A DNA stretch of 40,926 bases from NCBI GenBank assembly GCA_030524585.1, contig JAUNGJ010000026.1:1-40926 (forward strand), in the 5' to 3' direction. Every line of letters starts with the position of its first letter. Position 1 is the first letter of the stretch. The translations under genes and the position numbers were made by a program. The DNA is from Eubacteriales bacterium (GTDB lineage: Bacteria > Bacillota > Clostridia > Lachnospirales > Lachnospiraceae). The notes below the pieces were generated by a model, which did no database searches, had not been told where the DNA came from, and saw nothing but the letters and a program-made list of their open reading frames with translations. Positions 1 through 8,230 of the stretch are shown here, one piece after another.

Positions 1-410
1 ATATAGATTTGAAGCCGGTTTTGTCATTGAAAGCAAGAATAGAATGCGTAAAGCAGCTGCATGTGGGAGAAGCAGCCGGGTATGGGCAGACTTATACTGC
101 AGCAAAAGAGATGAAAATAGCGGCTGTATCGATTGGATATGCAGACGGAGTTCCCCGTGAACTGTCAAATAAAGGGTATGCACTTGTAAATAGGCATAAA
201 GTTCCCGTGATTGGACGGATCTGTATGGATCAGCTTTTGATAGATGTATCCGGGCTTCCTCATGTATCACCGGGAGATGAAGTTATATTTATCGGTAAAT
301 GTGGAACTGAGCAGATTACGGCCAGTGAATTTGCAGGTATGGCGGGTACCATTTCAAATGAAATTCTGAGTCGATTAGGGAGTCGCTTAGAGCGGATAGC
401 ATTTACATAG
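1..410 (+). CDS. Alanine/serine racemase, C-terminal part (VanT-like), cut by the window edge
   Basis: The reading frame is open to the left edge, so only the C-terminal ~135 residues of a larger protein are visible. They match the beta-barrel domain of fold-III PLP alanine racemases: KPVLSLKARI, VGEAAGYGQTY, a conserved SIGYADGVPR block and GRICMDQLLIDVSG, which holds the substrate-side Cys-Met-Asp motif. The family interconverts L- and D-alanine, or L- and D-serine in VanT proteins, to supply D-amino acids for peptidoglycan. The ending EILSRLGSRLERI resembles the racemase domain of membrane-bound VanT, the last gene of vanG-type clusters, but the N-terminal membrane domain that would decide this lies outside the window. 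A stand-alone Alr is the alternative. The stop codon at 408-410 abuts directly a fragment of an unrelated permease gene, so this 3' end is a rearrangement boundary. Confidence 0.85.
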   Translation, partial: IDLKPVLSLKARIECVKQLHVGEAAGYGQTYTAAKEMKIAAVSIGYADGVPRELSNKGYALVNRHKVPVIGRICMDQLLIDVSGLPHVSPGDEVIFIGKCGTEQITASEFAGMAGTISNEILSRLGSRLERIAFT

Positions 411-771
411 TTGGCAGCGGCGGTTACGCTGGTAACCGTTTATTTGTCACTGCCTTATCCTGTATTAATCCTGTAGAAAGCGCGAATAATGACATCTATG
501 GGCAGTATGAGATTAGTCTAAACGCAAAAAGCGGGAATATGGAACATCCGGAGAGAAAGTGGAAGCATTTACTTGTCTCCTGGGAGAAACCGATCTGGAA
601 TATGGTGGGGTAAAAGCGACAGTGGTTAGAAATCTGGAAGTTATAGAAATCGGGGATTACCGTTTTGGACTAGGTGAGTACAATTATATGATCATGTCCA
701 AAGAAGCCCGGCATTTCTGTAAAGAAGGAATCTCTGATTGACAGGATACGTTTCAGTGAATAGAATAAAAT
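411..771 (+). pseudogene. Patchwork remnant of an FtsX-type ABC permease, decayed copy of the gene at 3753-6212
   Basis: This stretch carries no intact gene. It consists of six short pieces of the intact permease, in the original order, separated by internal deletions. Approximate matches are 411-453 to 4857-4899 (43 identical bases), 448-562 to 5105-5222, 556-620 to 5294-5360, 618-709 to 5542-5635, about 708-720 to 6033-6045, and about 716-771 to 6168-6224 including the stop codon and the bases after it. The joints fall on short shared sequences such as CACTGC, AGTGGA-G and GACAG, as expected for deletions between microhomologies. Several matched pieces are more than 90 percent identical by eye, so the copy is fairly recent. 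The short open frame at 559-741 inside it is a by-product and not a gene. Confidence 0.85.
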
Positions 772-835
772 TTGCATTGTAAAGTATGTTATCTGTGATA
801 TACAATATGTAAATAACCAACGGGATGGGTGTCTA

Positions 836-1025
836 TGCATTCTTTGGCGATAGAACTGCTGCTTCGGTCCGCTGTGGAAGAAGATGCGCAGATGCTTTTA
901 GATTTTCTGCAAGTGACCTGTGGTGAGAGAAAACAGCCTAATGTTATTGGGGTTCCTAGCTAAAGAAGCTGATTGCGGAGGCAAAAGAAATATATACGGG
1001 AAATGCGAGGAGAGAGTGCATGAGA
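836..1025 (+). pseudogene. Remnants of an acetyltransferase gene and of the GNAT/brnQ junction
   Basis: From 836 a short frame reads MHSLAIELLLRSAVEEDAQM and on to about residue 42. It looks like the first strand and helix of a GNAT acetyltransferase (LR.A.EEDA..LL.FL) but ends at a stop near 963. Further on, about 985-1022 is nearly identical to 6783-6820, the end of the intact acetyltransferase gene plus the start of brnQ: both read ATATACGGGAAATGCGAGG followed by a GCATGA overlap. The region therefore continues the decayed duplicate that begins at 411. The first acetyltransferase fragment is not an obvious copy of the gene at 6261, so it may come from another source. Confidence 0.6.
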
Positions 1026-1083
1026 ATAGAGATAATATGTTGGGTATTTTTTGCACCTGCGATATTATCGGGAAGGAGAAATA

Positions 1084-1758
1084 TTGGCGCGTATTTTGGT
1101 TTTGGAGGATGATAAAAGTTTAAACAGAGGAATCACGTTAACCTTATCCAGAGAGGGATATATGGTGGATGCGGCGGAGTGTATGGCAGAGGCGGGAAAG
1201 CTTTTGGAGCAGCATAATTATGAGCTGGTGCTGTGTGATATTACACTTCCGGATGGAAGTGGTCTGGATTTCGGACGGAGGGTACGGATGCAGAGGGACA
1301 GTTATCTTGTCTATCTTACAGCACTGGATACGGAAACTGATATGGTAAATGGATATGAGTCCGGGGCAGATGATTATATTACCAAGCCTTTTTCCCTGAT
1401 GGTGCTGGTGTCAAAAGTGGCGGCGCTGATGCGGAGAATGGATGAATCTTTGGGACAGAGACTGTGTTCAGGAGGGGTACAGGTGTCGCTGAAAGATATG
1501 AGTGTTACAAAGGACGGACAGAGTATTCTTTTAAGCAAGAAGGAGCTTCAGCTTCTGATTTATCTGATGGATCATGCGGGACGGATTGTGACCAAGGAGA
1601 ATATTGCGGAGCATGTCTGGGAATATGACGGACAGTTTCTGGACGATAATACGGTGCCGGTCAATATCAGCCGGCTAAAGAATAAGTTGGGGACAGACAG
1701 GATTGCTAATGTAAGGGGCTTAGGGTATCTATGGACGGGAAAAGTAGACAGGAAGTAA
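1084..1758 (+). CDS. OmpR/PhoB-family response regulator, module 1
   Basis: This is a DNA-binding response regulator of 224 residues. The receiver domain (about 1-115) has the acidic pair E8/D9-D10, the phospho-acceptor D52 in LVLCDITLPDG, T79 and K101 in YITKPFS. The C-terminal winged helix (about 125-222) has SKKELQLLIYL, the VTKENIAEHVWE helix and the ending NVRGLGYLW. I chose the TTG at 1084: AAGGAG lies at 1073-1078 with a 5-base gap, and the protein then begins MARILVLEDD as the family should. The longer frame from 1051 would add a non-conserved extension derived from the decayed region. The gene overlaps the kinase gene by 28 bases. It probably activates the ABC genes at 3082-6212 through repeats at 3018-3035. 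Its own promoter is not evident. Confidence 0.93.
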   Translation: MARILVLEDDKSLNRGITLTLSREGYMVDAAECMAEAGKLLEQHNYELVLCDITLPDGSGLDFGRRVRMQRDSYLVYLTALDTETDMVNGYESGADDYITKPFSLMVLVSKVAALMRRMDESLGQRLCSGGVQVSLKDMSVTKDGQSILLSKKELQLLIYLMDHAGRIVTKENIAEHVWEYDGQFLDDNTVPVNISRLKNKLGTDRIANVRGLGYLWTGKVDRK

Positions 1759-2888
1759 AAAAATATATACTGAGCTTTTTCGTGTGGGTACTTTGTATTA
1801 CCACTGGCGTTTATATGTTTGCAAGATACGAGGAACGTATGCAACGGAATCAGATTGCCGAACTGGCAGAGCTGCATCCGGAATTGGAAGCAGATATTAT
1901 CCGAATTATGGAAAAAAGCGATTGGGACGCCAGCCGTGAGACTGACCAGCTTTCGGAGGAAGAAAAGCAGATACTTACCAGATTGGAGGAAACCTACGGA
2001 TATCATTATACCAGAAGCATCACCAATCACCGGGTATGGAGGTTTGGAATTTTCAGTGTTGCGATAACAGGCATGATGGTTATGATACTCTGGATACTGT
2101 CCGGAAGAAAAAAGGAGACACAGGAGAAAGAGTCTGAGGAACAGCGGATGAAGCTGGAGGAGGCTCTGAAGGAAGCAAACACGCATCTTGCAGACTTGAA
2201 AGAGAGATATGGGAGGGAAGAGGAGAAGACAAAGGCGCTTATTACAGATATTTCCCATCAATTGAAGACGCCGTTAGCTTCCCTGCGAATGAGCCATGAG
2301 CTTGCCGCCAGCGATTATCTGACAGAGGAGGAACGGAAAGAATTTGCTGAGCAAGTAGAGACGGAGATTGAAAGGCTGCAGATCCTTCTGGATGAAATGA
2401 TCAAGCTGTCACGGCTTGAAAAGAATATGATAGAACTAAAGCCGGAGAGGAGCCGTATCAAAGACACACTTTCGGAAGCTGTTTCGGTTATTTATCCCAA
2501 AGCTCTGGCAAAATCCATGAATATTCTGGTAGAGATGAAAGAAGAACTTATCGTGAAGCATGATGTTCACTGGACAGTGGAGGTATTTACCAATATTTTG
2601 GATAATGCGGTGAAGTATTCGCCTGAAAACACAGAGATCAAAATATGCATAAAACCTCTTGCCCGATATGCGATGATAGAATTTATGGATGAGGGCACAG
2701 GGATTCCTGATGAAGAGAAGCATAGAATTTACCAGAGATTTTATCGTGGAAAGAATAGTGAAGGGATAGAAGGAACCGGCGTCGGTCTATTTCTTGCCAG
2801 ACAGATTCTGGAAGCAGAGGATGGAAATATTATGGTAAAAAACCGGCATCCCAAGGGAAATGTTTTCCGAGTTATGCTGCCATTATAA
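1731..2888 (+). CDS. Sensor histidine kinase, module 1
   Basis: This is a membrane sensor kinase of 385 residues, partner of the overlapping regulator. Membrane segments lie at about 12-31 and 106-123 and enclose an external, acidic region of some 75 residues (charged helices with ELEADIIRIMEK). A charged coiled coil (127-168) leads to the H box ITDISHQLKTP with phospho-acceptor H176. The ATPase part follows, with N box NILDNAVKYS, G1 DEGTGIP, F box YQRFYRG and G2 GTGVGLFLAR. All catalytic motifs are intact. Unlike Bce-type kinases it has a real extracytoplasmic domain, so it could sense a ligand directly. The gene starts at an ATG inside the regulator's 3' end, which suggests translational coupling. 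The signal is unknown; the linked ABC transporter suggests an envelope-active compound. Confidence 0.93.
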   Translation: MDGKSRQEVKKYILSFFVWVLCITTGVYMFARYEERMQRNQIAELAELHPELEADIIRIMEKSDWDASRETDQLSEEEKQILTRLEETYGYHYTRSITNHRVWRFGIFSVAITGMMVMILWILSGRKKETQEKESEEQRMKLEEALKEANTHLADLKERYGREEEKTKALITDISHQLKTPLASLRMSHELAASDYLTEEERKEFAEQVETEIERLQILLDEMIKLSRLEKNMIELKPERSRIKDTLSEAVSVIYPKALAKSMNILVEMKEELIVKHDVHWTVEVFTNILDNAVKYSPENTEIKICIKPLARYAMIEFMDEGTGIPDEEKHRIYQRFYRGKNSEGIEGTGVGLFLARQILEAEDGNIMVKNRHPKGNVFRVMLPL

Positions 2889-2996
2889 GATAAAATATCC
2901 GACGAACAGTGATTTTATTGATTCGGCTGCGTATTACAAGAATAGAACCTGTAGACAGAAAAGAAGCATGGGAATAGGGATTCTCCTGCTTTTTTT

Positions 2997-3051
2997 CTTA
3001 CAAAACTGTTATGATTATTGTAAGGGAGTTGTAATTTCCTGATGCTATGCT
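2997..3051 (+). promoter_or_regulatory. Candidate response-regulator-dependent promoter of the module 1 ABC genes
   Basis: Two 7-base direct repeats, TTGTAAG (3018-3024) and TTGTAAT (3029-3035), are spaced 11 bases start to start. That is one helical turn and typical for OmpR-family binding. A CTTACAA copy at 2997-3003 forms an inverted repeat with the first. A -10-like TATGCT (3046-3051) follows and no good -35 is present, which suits an activator-dependent promoter. The ABC start codon is 31 bases downstream. The link to the regulator at 1084 is inference. Confidence 0.5.
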
Positions 3052-3081
3052 TGTTACATCAAAAACAGGAGGGAACAGGAC

Positions 3082-3756
3082 ATGAGTATTATTGTTGAAG
3101 TACAGGATCTGGTGAAATATTATGGCGCCGGGGACAATCTGGTGAGAGCAATTGATCATACCAGTTTAAAAATAGAAAGCGGGAGGTTTACGGCAATCGT
3201 GGGACGTTCCGGTTCAGGAAAGTCTACGCTGCTCCACATGATCGGAGGCCTTGACAGACCGGATTCCGGGAAGGTTCTGATTGATGGCAGGGACATTTTT
3301 GCTCTGAAGGATGATAAGCTGGCACAGTTTCGGAGGAAAAAGATTGGGTTTATCTTTCAGGATTTCAACCTGATTCCGGCTTTAAATGTGTGGGAAAATA
3401 TTGTTCTTCCCTTAGGATTGGACGGTAAAAAGGTAGATGTGAAAGAAGTAAAAAGAGTTCTGGAACAGCTTGGTATATTAGACAAGCTTCATGCAATGCC
3501 GAACACTCTGTCCGGGGGACAGAAGCAGAGGGCGGCGATTGCCCGGGCGATAGTGACGAATCCTGCAATTATCTGTGCAGATGAGCCTACTGGTAATCTG
3601 GATTCCAAGTCAGAAATGGAAGTGGTGAGCCTGATGAAGAAATGCGTCAGTGATTATGGGCAGACACTGGTTATGATTACGCATGATGAAACGATTGCCC
3701 AGATGGCGGATAACGTTGTCCTGATTGAAGACGGTAAGGTGGTGAGTCAGTCATGA
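3082..3756 (+). CDS. ABC transporter ATP-binding protein (MacB/LolD/BceA-type), module 1
   Basis: This is a 224-residue ATPase with all nucleotide-binding motifs: Walker [11 protein letters not shown] loop [10 protein letters not shown], signature LSGGQKQR, Walker [14 protein letters not shown] and the switch histidine in MITHDE. The N-terminal [15 protein letters not shown] and the TGNLDS form place it in the MacB/LolD/BceA group, which partners FtsX-type permeases and works mechanically on the outer face of the membrane rather than by simple transport. The start is supported by AGGAGGG at 3068-3074. Its stop overlaps the permease start in ATGA at 3753-3756, so the two are co-translated. Likely role: extrusion, or removal from membrane targets, of a peptide or lipid-linked compound. 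The substrate cannot be read from the sequence. Confidence 0.95.
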   Translation: MSIIVEVQDLVKYYGAGDNLVRAIDHTSLKIESGRFTAIVGRSGSGKSTLLHMIGGLDRPDSGKVLIDGRDIFALKDDKLAQFRRKKIGFIFQDFNLIPALNVWENIVLPLGLDGKKVDVKEVKRVLEQLGILDKLHAMPNTLSGGQKQRAAIARAIVTNPAIICADEPTGNLDSKSEMEVVSLMKKCVSDYGQTLVMITHDETIAQMADNVVLIEDGKVVSQS

Positions 3757-6212
3757 AAATGGTAACCAGAACTGCTTTTGCCAATATGAAATACCATAAA
3801 AGTAAGAATATTCTGACCGGAATTGCAATTTTTTTGACTACGGTGCTTTTATTCATCGTTCCGTCCGTGGGAATGAATATAATCGACGCCCAGTTTGCCA
3901 TGGTAAATAAAGTGTATCCCACCTGGCATGCTTTGTACCGCAGCGTAGATATGGAAACTGTGGCAGGGCTGGCGGCCCACAGTAATGTTGGTATTTACGG
4001 ACTGCGAAGCGATATGGGGATGATTCCCAGTGAAAATGCTGAGATCTCCATGTGTTATATGGATGAGACCGGGCTGGAATTATACAGAATAAAGCTGCAG
4101 GAAGGAACTTTTCCCAGTGAGGAAAATGAAATTGTGGTTTCCGAGGGGATGCTTAAGGATCTGGAGATCACGGCAGATATCGGAGATACAGTCATACTGC
4201 CATTTCAGAGATATACGAAGGATGGCATGGACTATGCGAGGGAGAAAGAGTTTCGAATCTGCGGATTCCTGCCGGATGGCGATACTGCGCTGAAAAAACA
4301 CACGTATACAGCTCTGATTTCCGAGCAGTTTCTGAAAGAAGAGATACCGGAAGAAGAGATTACCTACCGTTTTTTGTTCCGGGTAGCCGGAGATGACCGT
4401 GCAAGCGTAGATGAAGTTGAAAAAAAGATTAAGGATACCGCGGAAGATTTTGGCATTTCGCAGACAGATATTGGAATCAATGATGACTACCTGATCGCAA
4501 ATTATACGGACCCTTCCGCTGTGCCGATTATTGTTATGATTATGCTTGTTGTTATGCTGGCAGGTATTATTACGATCTATAGTATATATTATGTATCCAT
4601 GACACAGCGGGTACAGGAATTTGGCAGAATGAAGGCAATTGGTGCAACCAGAAGACAGATTCGCCAGATTGTATTAAGAGAAGGACTATGTGTAGCGGCG
4701 GTTGCTGTCCCTCTGGGATTGATTGCCTCTACAATTCTGATCAGACCAATTTTGCTGTTTTTTACTGCAAGGGCAGATGATAATTCTATGGTTCAGATTT
4801 ACCGGGAAATTATTCTGAATCATGAAATATTTCTCTATAAATGGTGGATTTATCTGTTGGCAGCGGCGGTTACGCTGGTAACCGTTTATTTGTCACTGCT
4901 TATCCCCATGCGGAAAGCGTCCGCAATTTCAGAGGTGGAAGCTATGCGTTTTCAGGGAAATCAGGTGAAGGGAAAGGTCAGAAAGGGATACCGGGAGCTT
5001 ACCATTGGAAGGCTGACCAGAACCAGTATTGCAGGGAACAAGAAAAAAAGCCTGATTACGATTCTGTCCATGAGCATTACGGGAGTTTTTGTAATGGTAG
5101 TTGCCACTGCCTTATCCTGTATTAATCCTGTAGAAAGCGCGAATAATGACATCTATGGGCAGTATGAGATCAGTCTGAATGCAGAAAGCGGGAATATGGA
5201 ACATCCGGAGAGGGAGTGGAAGAATCTTATCCGGAATAATCCCCTGTCAGAGGAATTAAAAGAACAGATTGAGGGGCTGGAAGGAGTCAGAAAAGTGGAG
5301 GCATTTACCTTTCTCCTGGGAGAAACCAATCTGGAATATGGCGGGGAAAAAGCGACAGAGACAATTGCAGGGCTTCCGGAGAGCTGTTTTCAGGAGCTGA
5401 AGGCGGGAATTGTGGAAGGGGATGCGGTCTGGGAAGATCTTCTTGAAGGGGATAAGATCATAGTAAAGAAAGAGATGCTGTACTGGTATCCGGATATAAA
5501 AGTCGGTGATATGATTCGGTTCCAGTGCAGTGACGGAGTGCGGACAGAGACCAGAAATCTGGAAGTTATAGCAATCGGGGATTATCGTTTTGGACTAGGT
5601 GAGTACAATTATATGATCATGTCCAAAGAAGCGGCGGATCAGTTTCTGGATGAGGATTGTACCGGATATTTCCAAGTGATTGCAGAAGAGAATTATGATG
5701 AAGACTTGGAGGCTAAGATCAGGCAATTGACAGACAGTTCAGAGCTATTAGTGGTGGGAACCTGGAAAGAACATTTTGACGAATGGAAGCAGTCTATGAG
5801 TCTGACGCGGGGCGCATGTTATGCATTCTTAAGTATTCTCAGCATCATCTGTGTGATGAATCTGATCAATACGATGATTAACAGCATTCATGTAAGAAAG
5901 AAGGAGCTGGGCATGATGCAGGCCATTGGAATGACCGAGGCACAGCTAAAGAAAATGCTGAGATTGGAAGGAATGTTCTATACAGTGGGAACACTCTTGG
6001 TTTCCATCGGTCTGGGAAGCGCGTTAGGTTATCCGGCATTTCTGTGGATGAAGAGCGGACACTGGTTCAGCGTACAAAATTACCATTATCCGGCGGCAGC
6101 AGCAATCATTGTGGCGGTGGTGCTGGTGGCGGTACAGCTATTTCTGACGGCAGTATTATCCCATTCTGTGCAGAAAGAATCTCTGATTGACAGGATACGG
6201 TTCAGTGAATAG
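3753..6212 (+). CDS. FtsX-type ABC permease with two FtsX domains, module 1
   Basis: This 819-residue membrane protein starts in the ATGA overlap with its ATPase gene. A first membrane helix (about 20-42) is followed by a ~200-residue extracytoplasmic region. The first FtsX core (about 255-390) contains QRVQEFGRMKAIGATRRQIR. A linker, another membrane helix near 440 and a second large external region follow, then a second FtsX core (about 690-815) with VRKKELGMMQAIGMTEAQLK. The duplicated motif of the type ELG.M.AIG.T shows that the two halves are related; this is the long two-domain form and not the shorter Bce type. Together with the ATPase it forms an envelope-acting transporter under the adjacent two-component system. 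Pieces of an almost identical second copy survive at 411-771. Confidence 0.93.
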   Translation: MKMVTRTAFANMKYHKSKNILTGIAIFLTTVLLFIVPSVGMNIIDAQFAMVNKVYPTWHALYRSVDMETVAGLAAHSNVGIYGLRSDMGMIPSENAEISMCYMDETGLELYRIKLQEGTFPSEENEIVVSEGMLKDLEITADIGDTVILPFQRYTKDGMDYAREKEFRICGFLPDGDTALKKHTYTALISEQFLKEEIPEEEITYRFLFRVAGDDRASVDEVEKKIKDTAEDFGISQTDIGINDDYLIANYTDPSAVPIIVMIMLVVMLAGIITIYSIYYVSMTQRVQEFGRMKAIGATRRQIRQIVLREGLCVAAVAVPLGLIASTILIRPILLFFTARADDNSMVQIYREIILNHEIFLYKWWIYLLAAAVTLVTVYLSLLIPMRKASAISEVEAMRFQGNQVKGKVRKGYRELTIGRLTRTSIAGNKKKSLITILSMSITGVFVMVVATALSCINPVESANNDIYGQYEISLNAESGNMEHPEREWKNLIRNNPLSEELKEQIEGLEGVRKVEAFTFLLGETNLEYGGEKATETIAGLPESCFQELKAGIVEGDAVWEDLLEGDKIIVKKEMLYWYPDIKVGDMIRFQCSDGVRTETRNLEVIAIGDYRFGLGEYNYMIMSKEAADQFLDEDCTGYFQVIAEENYDEDLEAKIRQLTDSSELLVVGTWKEHFDEWKQSMSLTRGACYAFLSILSIICVMNLINTMINSIHVRKKELGMMQAIGMTEAQLKKMLRLEGMFYTVGTLLVSIGLGSALGYPAFLWMKSGHWFSVQNYHYPAAAAIIVAVVLVAVQLFLTAVLSHSVQKESLIDRIRFSE

Positions 6213-6260
6213 AATAAAATTTATAATGGATGATGATGAGACGTTAATCAGGAGGATGTT

Positions 6261-6821
6261 ATGTGGGAGAAGGACGGATATACTATGAGGTTAGCAGTTA
6301 AGGAGGATGCAGAAGCGTATTATTCCTGTAATTTTAACCCACTTGATCCGGAGATTGTCCGTCTGACCGGATGCAAAGCAGAGTTTACCCATGATGAGGT
6401 GGTTGATTTTTTCTGTCGGTGTATAGAGTCGAAGGATCGCTATGATTTTGTGATTGCAGCGCCGGACGGACAAATCATAGGGGAAAGTGTGATCAATGAA
6501 ATTGATGAGCTCACAAAAAGTGCGAATTTCCGCATTGCTTTATTTCACGAGGAAGGATGCGGAAAGGGAATCGGTTCATGGGCGATTAGGCAGACCATGC
6601 GGTTTGCTTTTGAAGAAATCGGGCTGCACCGCCTTTCGCTGGACGTGTTTTCTTTTAATGTCAGAGCAATCAGGGCTTATGAGAAGGCCGGTTTTAGGAG
6701 GGAAGGCGTTTTTCGGGACGCTGTCAGAGACGGCGGGCGGTATGCGGACGATATCTTAATGTCCATTTTGGAGACGGAATGGCGGGAATTATATACGGGA
6801 AATGCGAGGGGAGATGCATGA
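6261..6821 (+). CDS. GNAT-family N-acetyltransferase (RimJ/RimL-like)
   Basis: This 186-residue protein has the GNAT fold: N-terminal strand TMRLAVKEDAEAYY, a central strand around IIGESVINEID, the acetyl-CoA binding loop EEGCGKGIGSWAIRQ (a Q/RxxGxG/A variant) and the C-terminal block LSLDVFSFNVRAIRAYEKAGF, characteristic of the RimJ/RimL-like acetyltransferase_3 group. These enzymes acetylate N-termini of ribosomal proteins, or small amines including antibiotics; the substrate here is unknown. AGGAGG at 6251-6256 supports the start. It lies 48 bases after the permease gene, probably in the same transcript, and its stop overlaps the brnQ start (ATGA at 6818-6821). The same gene end is duplicated at about 985-1025. 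Confidence 0.9.
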   Translation: MWEKDGYTMRLAVKEDAEAYYSCNFNPLDPEIVRLTGCKAEFTHDEVVDFFCRCIESKDRYDFVIAAPDGQIIGESVINEIDELTKSANFRIALFHEEGCGKGIGSWAIRQTMRFAFEEIGLHRLSLDVFSFNVRAIRAYEKAGFRREGVFRDAVRDGGRYADDILMSILETEWRELYTGNARGDA

Positions 6822-8188
6822 AGAAAAATCTGTCTGTAAAAGAAGCAATCGGTATTACAAGTATGCTGTTCGGTATGTTTTTCGGGGCAGGGAATCTGAT
6901 TTTTCCGGCAAAGCTGGGAATAGATGCCGGGCGGAATCTGTGGTTCGCGTACGCCGGGCTGGTTATAACGGCTGTCGGTCTGCCGCTGCTTGCGGTGGCG
7001 GCGCTGGGAATCAGCCGGAGTGAGGGAGTGCTGGAGCTTGCAGGCAAGGTTGGAAAGAAGTACGGCATGTTTTTTACAACCTTGCTTTATCTGACCATAG
7101 GCCCTTTGTTTGCAATACCGCGCTGTGCCAGCACTTCCTTTGTTGTTGGGGCGGTACATTTGCTTCCCGCGGAATGCCTTTTAGCAGCACAGGTGATTTT
7201 TTCGCTGCTCTTTTTTATTATGGTATTGGTATTTTCCCTGAAACCGGGCGGTATCATGACGTGGATTGGAAAGATTCTCAACCCGGTTTTCCTGGTGTTT
7301 TTGGGAATGCTTGTGGTTGCGGTTCTCATGAATCCCATAAATTCTATTGCAGAAGCAGTTCCGGCAAATAGTTTCTTAGGCTCAGGGGATGCATTTATCA
7401 ATGGATTTCTGGAAGGATATAATACGTTGGACGCGCTGGCCGGTCTGGCCTTTGGTATTGTAGTTGTGGATGTGGTTCGCAGACAGGGAATTGAAGAACC
7501 CGGAAGAATTGCAGCAAATACGGTAAGATCGGGAATCTTTAGCTGTGTTCTTATGGGAATGATTTATCTTTTTGTGGTGATTATTTCGGCTCAGTGTGCG
7601 GATATTTGCGCGGAGTGTACGGACGGCAGCGCGGTATTGGCTACCATTGCCAACGCTTATTTTAAGTCAGTAGGATCCGTCTTTATGCTGTTGATCGTGA
7701 CCATTGCCTGCTTAAAGACGGCAATTGGGCTGGTTACAAGCTGTTCGGAGGCTTTTGCCGGCCTGTTTCCCGGAGGCCCTTCCTATAAAATATGGACGGT
7801 TGTCTTTTGTGCCATCTCTTTTGGCATTGCAAACTTTGGACTATCGTCTATTGTGGCTTTTTGTGTACCGGTATTGCGGTTCCTCTACCCGTTAGCCATT
7901 ACATTGATTCTGCTGGCGCTGTTTGGGAAATTCTTTCATGACAGCCGGAGAGTCTATATCTGGACTACCGGTTTTACACTGATTGCGGCGGCGCTTGACT
8001 TTATGAATGCTCTGTCGGGGATATTGAAAGAGCGTCAGCTTGTGCAGGGTTCCATACTGGATGTGATTACGGATGCCGCATCACAGTATCTGCCTCTTTT
8101 TGAGTATGGCCTGGGCTGGGTGAGTCTGGCGGGAGCAGGATGTATCATTGGTCTGATATTAAACGGTATCCTGAAAGATGGAGCTTAA
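6818..8188 (+). CDS. brnQ: Branched-chain amino acid:cation symporter BrnQ
   Basis: This 456-residue integral membrane protein belongs to the LIVCS family and takes up leucine, isoleucine and valine with Na+ or H+. The family-specific N-terminus is clear: IGITSMLFGMFFGAGNLIFP, then FAYAGLVITAVGLPLLAV and GPLFAIPRCASTSF. About twelve hydrophobic segments run through to the end, and the length is normal for the family. I chose the ATG at 6818, preceded by GAGGGGAG and overlapping the acetyltransferase stop, over an in-frame ATG 39 bases upstream that lacks a good ribosome binding site. It is the last gene of the first block and converges with the LysR gene at 8231; no strong terminator is obvious in the 42 bases between them. 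Confidence 0.95.
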   Translation: MKKNLSVKEAIGITSMLFGMFFGAGNLIFPAKLGIDAGRNLWFAYAGLVITAVGLPLLAVAALGISRSEGVLELAGKVGKKYGMFFTTLLYLTIGPLFAIPRCASTSFVVGAVHLLPAECLLAAQVIFSLLFFIMVLVFSLKPGGIMTWIGKILNPVFLVFLGMLVVAVLMNPINSIAEAVPANSFLGSGDAFINGFLEGYNTLDALAGLAFGIVVVDVVRRQGIEEPGRIAANTVRSGIFSCVLMGMIYLFVVIISAQCADICAECTDGSAVLATIANAYFKSVGSVFMLLIVTIACLKTAIGLVTSCSEAFAGLFPGGPSYKIWTVVFCAISFGIANFGLSSIVAFCVPVLRFLYPLAITLILLALFGKFFHDSRRVYIWTTGFTLIAAALDFMNALSGILKERQLVQGSILDVITDAASQYLPLFEYGLGWVSLAGAGCIIGLILNGILKDGA

Positions 8189-8230
8189 GGGCGAAAATCA
8201 AAGGTAAACTTTGCTCCCGTTTCTTTGAGC

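Noticed and set aside
559-741. A 60-codon plus-strand frame after the racemase
   Set aside because: It is formed by joined pieces of the permease gene with internal deletions; not a gene.
1572-2261. Minus-strand open frame of 229 codons opposite the module 1 regulator and kinase
   Set aside because: Leucine/Cys-rich nonsense without a ribosome binding site, opposite clear two-component genes.
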